From: SHYG01 sp041485445
Lineage (GTDB): Bacteria > Chloroflexota > Dehalococcoidia > Lucifugimonadales > UBA3495
Direction: 5' to 3'
Assembly (NCBI GenBank): GCA_041485445.1
Contig: JBGPJN010000144.1
Span: 1 to 7,754 of the forward strand
Length of the DNA stretch: 7,754 bases
Both the position numbers and the translations under genes were made by a program. Below the pieces are notes generated by a model that worked only from the letters and a program-made list of their open reading frames with translations, searched no databases and was not told the DNA's origin. This document shows positions 1 to 5,172 of the stretch, in pieces (position 1 is the stretch's first letter; every line of letters starts with the position of its first letter).

Positions 1-180
1 CGGCGGCCTGAGGCGGGGGTGCAGCGGCAGCGGCGGCCTGAGGCGGGGGTGCAGCGGCAGCGGCGGCCTGAGGCGGGGGTGCAGCGGCAGCGGCAGCAGC
101 GGACCCAGGCGCGGGTGCAGCACCAGCGGCGGCCTGAGGCGGGGGTGCAGCGGCAGCGGCGGCCTGAGGCGCGGAGGCAG
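1..180. repeat. 30-bp coding tandem repeat (Ala/Pro/Gln decapeptide)
   Basis: Three identical 30-bp units lie at 1-30, 31-60 and 61-90. A diverged 36-bp unit follows at 91-126, a fourth perfect unit at 127-156, and a partial, diverged unit at 157-180. The array is in frame with the J-like gene on the minus strand and encodes six Ala, three Pro and one Gln per unit. The 36-bp unit carries Gly, Ser and extra Ala instead. Perfect identity of the units nearest the window edge points to recent duplication. The true copy number is unknown because the array leaves the window, and short-read assembly could collapse it. Confidence 0.93.
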
Positions 181-493
181 AGGGAAGCGGTGACGTTGGC
201 CGTGTTCGGCGCGTGGCGCCCTGGGCGGGAGAAGTCTTGGGGGATTTTGTAACCCTGGCTTGGCAGGCTGCATCGTACTTGGCCCGGCGGTCCCGGTCGG
301 ACAGCAGTTCGTAAGCCTCGTTCAACCTGGTTATCCGCACCAGGTTGGCCTTGGAGTGGCCGGCCACGCCGGGGTCGTAACTCTTGGACAACCGTCCCCA
401 GGCTTGGCGGATTTCCCTGAGGTTGGCTCCGGGCTGGAGCCCCAGCACTTTATAGTAGTCCTTCCAGCGGATTTCGTATGCCTCGCGCTTCAT
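1..493 (-). CDS. J-domain-like protein with Ala/Pro/Gln repeat tail (3' end outside window)
   Basis: I translated this directly from the minus strand. The ATG at 493-491 follows a strong ribosome binding site (GGAGAG, 8 nt upstream). Residues 11-75 look like a DnaJ J domain: DYYKVLGL at 12-19, a helix II stretch (REIRQAWGRLSKSY, 26-39), then LNEAYELLSDRDRRAKYD at 57-74, the usual helix III/IV signature. J domains stimulate Hsp70 ATPase through an HPD tripeptide after helix II. Here the equivalent positions 40-42 read Asp-Pro-Gly, so normal Hsp70 stimulation is doubtful. Residues 75-109 form a basic, Ser/Thr/Pro-rich linker. From 110 onwards the protein is a decapeptide repeat of six Ala, three Pro and one Gln that runs off the left edge, so the C-terminus is unknown. 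There is no Gly-rich region or zinc-finger CXXCXGXG in the visible part, so it is not a classical DnaJ. The gene lies 234 bp downstream of hemW on the same strand. The fold assignment is firm; the function is not. Confidence 0.82.
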   Translation of the reverse strand, partial: MKREAYEIRWKDYYKVLGLQPGANLREIRQAWGRLSKSYDPGVAGHSKANLVRITRLNEAYELLSDRDRRAKYDAACQARVTKSPKTSPAQGATRRTRPTSPLPSASAPQAAAAAAPPPQAAAGAAPAPGSAAAAAAAPPPQAAAAAAPPPQAAAAAAPPPQAA

Positions 494-727
494 TTGATCT
501 TCTCTCCAGTGCCAGGGTTGAGCCAATTGAGTTGTGACCGGGCCGGTGCGTGTAAGTTTCCGCACCTCCCCATCTCATGGTACGTCGGGGAGCCGTGAGG
601 CGGAATGGCGCCTACCCGATGCACATCAAAGGCGCACTGCGTCCAACAAAAGTAGCAGGTGGCGAGGAAAACCAGGGGCTGAAGGACAGGCCGCGGAGAT
701 TGCCGTCAGCTTCCGGGGTGAGCAGGC
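494..727. other. Intergenic stretch between hemW and the J-like gene
   Basis: There is no convincing gene in these 234 bp. The open frames across it have low-complexity, shadow-like translations. On the minus strand it holds the GGAGAG ribosome binding site of the J-like gene (502-507). I could not find a -10/-35 pair good enough to call, nor a stem followed by a T run after the hemW stop. It remains open whether the J-like gene has its own promoter or is read through from hemW. Confidence 0.6.
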
Positions 728-1975
728 TCAGTCCAGGAAGCGGATAAACACCTGGTTGGCGATGAGGTAGGCGCGCTTGGTCAGGCGCAGACGGGGGCCG
801 GCACGTTCCAGCAGGCCCAGGGCCAGCAGATCGGCGATCTCCGTCCGGTACCGGTCAGCCAGGTCCAGCCCCACCTGGTCCGATGCCGCCGCCAGATCCA
901 TGCCCTCCATCAGGCGCAGGCCCAGGAACATGGTCTCGGCGGCGGACAAGGTCTGCCCAATGTGCTCCTGGCCGCCCACCGGGGGAACGCTCCCCAGCGC
1001 GGCCTCGGTGAGCCCGGGCAGAGGCAGGGGGCTGCGGCCGGCCCACTGCTGGACGCGGGCGATGTACGCGCGGGGGGACGCTACGTCCCAGAACCGAAAC
1101 TCCCCCAGCCGCGAATGGGCGCCGGGGCCAACCCCCAAGTAAGGGAGGTTGCGCCAGTAGACCAGGTTGTGCTGGGCCGGGAAGCCGGGCAGGCACCAGT
1201 TGGATATCTCGTAGTGCTGATATCCGGCGCCCTCCAGGGCGTCCTCGGCGTAATGGTACATATCGGCGGCCAGGTCGGGGTCCGGCTCGGGCACCGCTCC
1301 CTCAGCCACCCAGCGGTGGAGCGGCGTGCCCTCCTCCAGTGTCAAGCAGTAGGCGGAGATGTGGGTGGGACGCAGGGCCAGCAGCCGCTCCAGGGTGTCC
1401 CGCCACTGGACCAACGTCTGGCGGGGCAGCCCGTACATCAGGTCCAGGTTCAGGTTGCTGAATCCGGCCCGCCGGGCGTCTTGGTACGCCTGGATGGCTT
1501 GACCGGCGTTGTGGCGGCGACCCAGCAGCTTGAGGAGCTCGTCATCCAGGCTCTGCATGCCGATGCTCAGCCGGTTCGCCCCCTGGGCCAGCAATCTGCG
1601 GCAAGCCGTCTCTGACAGGTCGCCGGGGTTGGCCTCCACGGTGACCTCGGCGCCGGGCTGCAGGGTGAAGGACTCACGCGCCGCCGCCAGGATGCGGCCA
1701 ATGGCGCCCTCAGTCAGGTAGGATGGGGTGCCGCCGCCGAAGAACACCGTGTTGACCCTTGGGCGGGACAGCGTCCGGCCCCACAGGTCCAGCTCGGTGG
1801 TGAGGGCGCCCAGATACGGTCCCATCAGGTCCTCAATGCCCTGATAGGTGTTGAAGTCGCAGTAGGGGCACTTGGTCTGGCAGAAGGGCACGTGAATGTA
1901 CAGGCCCATGCCCTGGGCGGGGACGATGGGAGCAGTGAGTAATGGCGCGGTCAGATTGGTGGTGCGGGGCGTCAT
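728..1975 (-). CDS. hemW: Radical SAM heme chaperone HemW
   Basis: This 415-aa protein matches HemW, formerly annotated as an oxygen-independent coproporphyrinogen III oxidase-like protein. HemW binds a [4Fe-4S] cluster, SAM and heme, and is thought to deliver heme to membrane respiratory enzymes. The radical SAM cluster motif is C32-X3-C36-X2-C39 followed by Asp-Phe, without the further Cys used by true HemN. The SAM-binding GGGTPS is at 80-85 and VEANPGD at 113-119. HYEISNW (254-260), the HN pair at 269-270 and LGVGPGAHS (280-288) are typical of HemW. The HemN C-terminal domain covers about 345-415 and ends in the usual N-X-V-F-X2-F-L pattern. The start at 1975 overlaps the stop of the upstream gene as ATGA, which suggests translational coupling. 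Homologues often begin closer to LYIHVPF, so Met23 (codon at 1909) is an alternative, but it lacks a well-spaced ribosome binding site. Length is normal for the family. No other heme gene is in the window. Confidence 0.95.
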   Translation of the reverse strand: MTPRTTNLTAPLLTAPIVPAQGMGLYIHVPFCQTKCPYCDFNTYQGIEDLMGPYLGALTTELDLWGRTLSRPRVNTVFFGGGTPSYLTEGAIGRILAAARESFTLQPGAEVTVEANPGDLSETACRRLLAQGANRLSIGMQSLDDELLKLLGRRHNAGQAIQAYQDARRAGFSNLNLDLMYGLPRQTLVQWRDTLERLLALRPTHISAYCLTLEEGTPLHRWVAEGAVPEPDPDLAADMYHYAEDALEGAGYQHYEISNWCLPGFPAQHNLVYWRNLPYLGVGPGAHSRLGEFRFWDVASPRAYIARVQQWAGRSPLPLPGLTEAALGSVPPVGGQEHIGQTLSAAETMFLGLRLMEGMDLAAASDQVGLDLADRYRTEIADLLALGLLERAGPRLRLTKRAYLIANQVFIRFLD

Positions 1976-2634
1976 GTTGGTCCCGCCTCAGGCGGCGTTC
2001 CGGCGGCGGCCCGGCGTTCGGCAATCAAAGAGCGAGCGTACTCCGGGTTCATCTCGATGACCTGGAAGGCCATGACGGCGCCCAGGAAATTTTCCGTGCC
2101 CTGGGCGCTGGACTTCAGCTCCTGCACATGGCTGTTAATCGCGGCGGCGCTCCACCTGGCGTGCAGCAGCAATTGGCGCAATTGCATCTCCAGGGCGGTA
2201 TCGGAGAACAGAGTCATCATCTCTCGCTGGACCAAGAGGGCCCTGGAGGTGGTGAGTTGGGCCACCTTAGCGGCGCGTCCGTTGTTCCGCTGTTCCTGCT
2301 CGGACAGCATCCGCTCCTTGTAATTGTCCAGTAGCTTGGAAAGGCTGCCTACTTCGTTACCGCCCACGTTCAGGGCGAAGTTTTGCAGCGTGGTCACGCT
2401 GCCCAGCACCGCCAGAAACGCCAACAGCGGCAGGTACAGGTCCGGGTTAACCTGAAGTATGAGAAAGGCGGCCAGCAGACCCAGCAAAACCCGGAACATA
2501 TGGTAAAAAAGGTAGTTCAAGCTCCGAAGAAAGCTGAACCCCACCCGCGGCTGTAGCTCCATGACATCGAAAATGAACGTAATCCCAATGACCAAGAGAA
2601 TGACGATGCCCGTTTGCAGCGACGACATAACCAC
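1972..2634 (-). CDS. Unrecognised membrane protein, N-terminal TM segments plus helical cytoplasmic domain
   Basis: I do not recognise this 220-aa protein. It has three hydrophobic stretches at about 7-24, 44-63 and 67-85. Residues 95-205 are polar, Leu/Gln/Glu/Arg-rich and probably helical (for example the 140-165 stretch), and the tail 206-220 is Ala/Pro-rich. No catalytic motif is visible. The open frame can start with GTG at 2634 or with ATG two codons later at 2628. Neither has a clear Shine-Dalgarno, though a GAGTGG lies just before the ATG, so I keep the longer form. It is the middle gene of a minus-strand set: 39 bp after the winged-helix gene, and its TGA overlaps the hemW ATG. Because HemW supplies heme to membrane proteins, a link with membrane or heme biology is possible, but this is inference from position only. 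Confidence 0.8.
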   Translation of the reverse strand: MVMSSLQTGIVILLVIGITFIFDVMELQPRVGFSFLRSLNYLFYHMFRVLLGLLAAFLILQVNPDLYLPLLAFLAVLGSVTTLQNFALNVGGNEVGSLSKLLDNYKERMLSEQEQRNNGRAAKVAQLTTSRALLVQREMMTLFSDTALEMQLRQLLLHARWSAAAINSHVQELKSSAQGTENFLGAVMAFQVIEMNPEYARSLIAERRAAAGTPPEAGPT

Positions 2635-2673
2635 TCAGCGGCCGCGCGGAATAGGGGAAACGCTCCGCAACGG

Positions 2674-2973
2674 TCAGAACTTCATCTGCCGCGTTGAGGG
2701 ACGGGACAGGTATTGCTTCATCCGGAAGCCGCGTTCCGTGGGAATGTAGGGCTGTCCAAAGCCCCCCTTGGTGGCCACCGTCTGGATCAGCCCCGCCTCC
2801 AGCAATTTCTGGATCAGGGGGTTCAAAGCGGTGGGTTCCAGTTGCAGATCGTAGGACATCTTCAGCGCCGAGGCCGCCTGGTTCTTCAACAGGTACTCCA
2901 GCAGCCGGCGCAATGCCGGGTCCTCAAGCAACCGGAAGGCGCTGAGATTGGCGTCGTCAACCATGTCCGACAT
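2674..2973 (-). CDS. Small winged-helix DNA-binding protein
   Basis: This 99-aa protein has the layout of a single winged helix-turn-helix domain. Helix 1 is around 13-30 (LEDPALRRLLEYLLKNQ), a helix-turn-recognition helix covers about 33-62 (ASALKMSYDLQLEPTALN, then IQKLLEAGLI), and the beta wing about 63-82 (TVATKGGFGQPYIPTERG). The pattern resembles ArsR/MarR-like regulators that read out at the LL-EAGLI helix and a T-E-R-G strand. It has no Cys or His, so it is not a metal-sensing ArsR. A strong ribosome binding site (AGGGGAG, 6 nt before the ATG at 2973) fixes the start at Met1 rather than Met4. It is the first gene of the set leading into the membrane protein and hemW, so it may regulate its own operon. 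Its ligand and target are unknown. Confidence 0.82.
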   Translation of the reverse strand: MSDMVDDANLSAFRLLEDPALRRLLEYLLKNQAASALKMSYDLQLEPTALNPLIQKLLEAGLIQTVATKGGFGQPYIPTERGFRMKQYLSRPSTRQMKF

Positions 2974-2975
2974 GT

Positions 2976-2986
2976 CTGTCTCCCCT
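2976..2986 (-). promoter_or_regulatory. Ribosome binding site of the winged-helix gene
   Basis: On the minus strand AGGGGAG is followed by the 6 nt ACAGAC and then the ATG at 2973. It is the best Shine-Dalgarno match in the window and settles the choice between Met1 and Met4 of the winged-helix protein. Confidence 0.7.
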
Positions 2987-3027
2987 GACCCGCACGTACC
3001 TCTGAGAGCGTGTTTAGAAAGCCACCT

Positions 3028-3118
3028 TCTCCCCCTTACGAAGGGGGAGATACAGAGGGGGTGGTCTCGGCGCAGAAAGGGGGAACGACCCCTCCTACTT
3101 CCCCTTCGTAAGGGGAGG
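3028..3118. repeat. REPIN-like pair of inverted hairpin repeats
   Basis: Unit A (about 3028-3066, plus orientation) begins with a perfect 10-bp stem, TCTCCCCCTT / AAGGGGGAGA around an ACG loop (3028-3050), followed by TACAGAGGGGGT. Unit B (about 3118 back to 3082, minus orientation) carries the matching stem CCCCTT / AAGGGG (3101-3115 on the plus strand, loop CGT, extendable by three pairs including one G-T). It continues, read on the minus strand, as AGTAGGAGGGGT. The two units therefore align as inverted copies around a spacer of about 15 bp, and the whole element can also fold into one long imperfect hairpin. It lies in the non-coding gap upstream of the winged-helix gene. This is the layout of REP doublets (REPINs), which are usually dispersed in a genome and mobilised by RAYT transposases. 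No RAYT gene is in the window. It could also act as a terminator or attenuator between the two minus-strand genes. Confidence 0.7.
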
Positions 3119-3139
3119 GACTTCTTGGACGCCCTCTAA

Positions 3140-3181
3140 CGCCATGTTAGCATGGCGGCTATGGGCGAACAACCCGCCCAT
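3140..3181. terminator. Two adjacent hairpins downstream of the DUF1232 gene (possible terminator)
   Basis: A perfect 7-bp stem with a TTAG loop lies at 3140-3157 (CGCCATG / CATGGCG). A second 7-bp stem with a 7-nt loop lies at 3161-3181 (ATGGGCG / CGCCCAT). Both follow the stop of the minus-strand DUF1232 gene by 68 nt or more and precede the REPIN-like element. No T run follows on either strand, so a rho-independent role is uncertain. The structure itself is plain in the sequence. Confidence 0.35.
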
Positions 3182-3248
3182 GACGTCCCTGGGGCCATTC
3201 TCCGGCCTGGAATGCTCAGCCGTTGGCCGTCGCCGCCCGCCATTTCGT

Positions 3249-3629
3249 CTACCGGACCACTCGCCCCTGGCCTTCCACCACTTTGCCTGCCGGTCGCTCC
3301 AATGGGCCTGCGCCGCCCGGCCCGCCGCCCAGGTGTTCCAGGACCACCGGCTTGGGGGCCAGCTTCACCAGCAGCCAGGAGGCCAGCAGCAGGAGCACCA
3401 GGTCGTCGGCTTGGCCAAGGAAGCGCCAGCGGTCGGGCACCAGGTCGATGGGCGACAGGGCGTAGATCAGCGCCAGCGGCGCCAGCAACCGCAGCAGGAA
3501 GGGCACCCGCCGGTCCCAGGTCAGCCGCCACACCAGCCGCAGCCGGCCCAGCAGCCACGGCAGCAGGGCCAGCGTCAGCAACGCCAATATCAGGGGAAGG
3601 GCCAAACGAAGCAACGGCATCGCTCGCAC
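3249..3629 (-). CDS. DUF1232 (YkvA-like) membrane protein
   Basis: A short, very hydrophobic protein of 126 aa from GTG 3629, or 123 aa from ATG 3620. A first hydrophobic segment spans about 5-28. The DUF1232 core lies at about 44-90, with the hallmark YALSPIDLVPD at 56-66, then LGQADDLVLLLLASWLLV, which is the family pattern of a small helical hairpin with a conserved SPxDLxPD turn. The role of this family is not known; members are small membrane proteins, some near envelope or stress genes. A Gly/Pro-rich, basic tail (101-126) follows the core. The likely minus-strand -10 (TATAAT, 3647-3652) puts the transcript start near 3640. AAGAG then sits 10 nt before the ATG at 3620 but only 1 nt before the GTG, so the ATG may be the real start. 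The gene is divergent from the ATPase gene. Confidence 0.85.
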   Translation of the reverse strand: MRAMPLLRLALPLILALLTLALLPWLLGRLRLVWRLTWDRRVPFLLRLLAPLALIYALSPIDLVPDRWRFLGQADDLVLLLLASWLLVKLAPKPVVLEHLGGGPGGAGPLERPAGKVVEGQGRVVR

Positions 3630-3646
3630 ACTCTTGGATAAATTCT

Positions 3647-3652
3647 ATTATA
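3647..3652 (-). promoter_or_regulatory. -10 element for the DUF1232 gene
   Basis: The minus strand reads a perfect TATAAT here, 18 nt upstream of the GTG and 27 nt upstream of the ATG of the DUF1232 gene. The best -35 candidate, at 18 bp spacing (ATCACG), matches only half of TTGACA. The call rests on the -10 and its position in an otherwise GC-rich stretch. Confidence 0.5.
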
Positions 3653-3675
3653 GCCTACCGGGGCCGCAGGCGTGA

Positions 3676-3684
3676 TGCTATACT
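3676..3684 (+). promoter_or_regulatory. Extended -10 promoter for the MoxR-type ATPase gene
   Basis: TGCTATACT fits the extended -10 form (TGn followed by a TATAAT-like hexamer) and lies about 63 nt before the ATG at 3747. There is no clear -35, which extended -10 promoters tolerate. The start of transcription would be near 3691, giving a leader of about 55 nt that ends in a purine-rich ribosome binding region (GAGGGGG and AGGA just before the ATG). Confidence 0.45.
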
Positions 3685-3746
3685 TTTGTCGGAGTCGCAG
3701 GCTGGCCCGGCGGGCGTGACCGGCCGGCGACGAGGGGGCAGGAACT

Positions 3747-5150
3747 ATGAGCGCAAACACCCAGGAAAGGACCATCGGCCAGTTGCGGCGCACCGGCTAC
3801 CAGGTGCTCCCCGTGCGAGAGGAGCTGCGCAAGAACCTGATGGCCAAGATCCGGGCGGAGGAGCCGGTATTCCCCGGCATAGTGGGGTTCGACGACACGG
3901 TGATCCCCCAGCTGGAGAATGCCCTCTTGGCGGGCCAGGACGTGATACTGCTGGGCGAGCGGGGCCAGGCCAAGTCCCGGCTAATCCGCAGCCTCACCAC
4001 GCTGCTGGACGAGTATGTGCCCCGCATCGCCGGCTGCGAGATTAACGACAACCCCTACAACCCCATCTGCCGGGCCTGCCGCGACCTGGTGGCGGCCCAG
4101 GGAGACGACACGCCCATCGAGTGGACCTCCCGGGAGGAGCGGTATTCGGAGAAGCTGGCTACCCCGGACATCTCCATCGCCGACCTCATCGGCGAGATCG
4201 ACCCCATCAAGGTGGCCGAGGGCCGGCACCTGTCCAACGAGCTAGTGATCCACTACGGCCTGGTGCCCCGCACCAACCGGGGCATCTTCTCTATCAACGA
4301 GCTGCCCGACTTGGCCGAGCGCATCCAGGTGGGCCTGTTCAACCTGATGGAGGAGCGGGACGTGCAGATTAAGGGCTACCGCATCCGCCTGCCCCTGGAC
4401 GTGTTTGTGGTGGCCACCGCCAACCCGGAGGACTACACCAACCGCGGGCGCATCGTCACCCCGCTGAAGGACCGGTACGGCGCCCAGATCCGCACCCACT
4501 ACCCGCGGACCATTGAGGAAGAGATGGTCATCATGGACCAGGAGCGGGTCCGGTTCCAGGACGAGGCCACCCTGGTGACGCCCGGCTACATGAAGGAGAT
4601 AATTGCGGAGATCACCAACCAGGCCCGCCACAGCAACGAGATCAACCAGCGCTCCGGGGTCAGCGTGCGGGTGTCCATTGCCAACTACGAGACCCTGCTG
4701 AGCAACGCCGTGCGGCGGGCCATCCGCCACGGCGACCGGTGGGCCTGCCCCCGCGTCAGCGACCTGCCCTACATCGTGGCCTCCCTGGCGGGCAAAATCG
4801 AGCTGGAGACCTTTGAGGAGGGCCGGGAGGGCAAGCTGGTGGAGGAGCTGATCAAGCGGGCGGTGCTGCGGATCTTCGGCCAGCACCTGGAGGTGGGGCA
4901 GCTGGAGGGCGTAGTGGCCTTCTTTGAGGCCGGCGGCGTCGCCGAGACCGGCGCCGAGCGGCGGGCCGCGGAGTATCCCGGCCTGCTGCGGGTGGTGGAC
5001 GGGCTAGGCCCGGCGGTGCGCCTGCTGGTGGGGGATGAAAAGCGCCCCGAGGTGCTGGCCTCCGCGGTGGAGTTCGTGCTGGAGGGGCTGCACCTGAACC
5101 GCCGCCTCAACTGTGAGCGGACGCCGGTGGGCTTCAAGTACCAAAAGTAG
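3747..5150 (+). CDS. MoxR/Mg-chelatase ChlI-like AAA+ ATPase
   Basis: This 467-aa AAA+ ATPase has Walker A GERGQAKS at 70-77. The Walker B position reads IFSINELPDL (180-189), with Asn184 before the catalytic Glu185. Sensor 1 is VVATANPEDY (221-230, Asn226), the Arg-finger region PLKDRYGAQ is at 239-247, and a likely sensor 2 Arg lies in SGVSVRVS (303-310). The N-terminal PGIVGFDDTVIPQLENAL and the C-terminal helical domain match the MoxR/ChlI branch, often annotated as magnesium chelatase or MoxR family ATPase. Such ATPases usually act as chaperone-like partners of a VWA-domain protein. No VWA gene follows here: the next gene converges 17 bp away. Cys97, Cys108 and Cys111 lie in an insert after Walker A and could bind metal. 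There is no bacteriochlorophyll gene nearby, so a real magnesium chelatase role is unlikely. The start at 3747 follows GAGGGGG and AGGA. Residues about 385-450 are a weaker-conserved C-terminal extension. The family is clear; the substrate is not. Confidence 0.9.
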   Translation: MSANTQERTIGQLRRTGYQVLPVREELRKNLMAKIRAEEPVFPGIVGFDDTVIPQLENALLAGQDVILLGERGQAKSRLIRSLTTLLDEYVPRIAGCEINDNPYNPICRACRDLVAAQGDDTPIEWTSREERYSEKLATPDISIADLIGEIDPIKVAEGRHLSNELVIHYGLVPRTNRGIFSINELPDLAERIQVGLFNLMEERDVQIKGYRIRLPLDVFVVATANPEDYTNRGRIVTPLKDRYGAQIRTHYPRTIEEEMVIMDQERVRFQDEATLVTPGYMKEIIAEITNQARHSNEINQRSGVSVRVSIANYETLLSNAVRRAIRHGDRWACPRVSDLPYIVASLAGKIELETFEEGREGKLVEELIKRAVLRIFGQHLEVGQLEGVVAFFEAGGVAETGAERRAAEYPGLLRVVDGLGPAVRLLVGDEKRPEVLASAVEFVLEGLHLNRRLNCERTPVGFKYQK

Positions 5151-5172
5151 GGCGCATACCCGCCCGGCTACT
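5146..5172. terminator. Possible bidirectional terminator between convergent genes
   Basis: The 17 bp between the two stop codons, together with the stops themselves, can fold as AGTAGGGCG (5146-5154) paired with CGCC (5161-5164) and CTACT (5168-5172), leaving a 3-nt bulge and a 6-nt loop. It would serve both the ATPase transcript and the convergent protease transcript. There is no T run on either side, so this is a weak call. Confidence 0.3.

Noticed and set aside
1..180. The 30-bp repeats as a CRISPR array
   Set aside because: The units abut with no unique spacers and are in frame with the J-like gene, so they are coding tandem repeats.
962..1615. Plus-strand open frame (217 codons) opposite hemW
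   Set aside because: It lies wholly inside hemW, which is well supported by motifs over its full length. The frame has a Gln/Val/Gly-rich, featureless translation.
728..1975. hemW gene as a true oxygen-independent coproporphyrinogen oxidase (hemN)
   Set aside because: It has only the C-X3-C-X2-C motif followed by Asp-Phe and lacks the extra Cys and N-terminal extension of HemN, while HemW-type HN and GPGAHS motifs are present.
3136..3558. Minus-strand open frame (140 codons) overlapping the DUF1232 gene
   Set aside because: Its product is Ala/Gly/Pro/Arg-rich with no domain, while the overlapping frame encodes an unmistakable DUF1232 core.
3152..4045. Plus-strand open frame (297 codons) across the DUF1232 gene and the divergent promoter
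   Set aside because: It runs antisense to the DUF1232 gene and then out of frame through the start of the ATPase gene. Its product is Pro/Ala/Arg/Gly-rich without any domain.
4242..4886. Minus-strand open frame (214 codons) opposite the ATPase gene
   Set aside because: It is a mirror of the ATPase codons, rich in His, Val, Gly and Leu, with no motif and no ribosome binding site that stands out.
3747..5150. ATPase as the ChlI subunit of a real magnesium chelatase
   Set aside because: There are no chlD, chlH or other bacteriochlorophyll genes nearby, and the Walker B variant and Cys insert fit a MoxR-like subgroup better. The magnesium chelatase label is common but misleading for such proteins.
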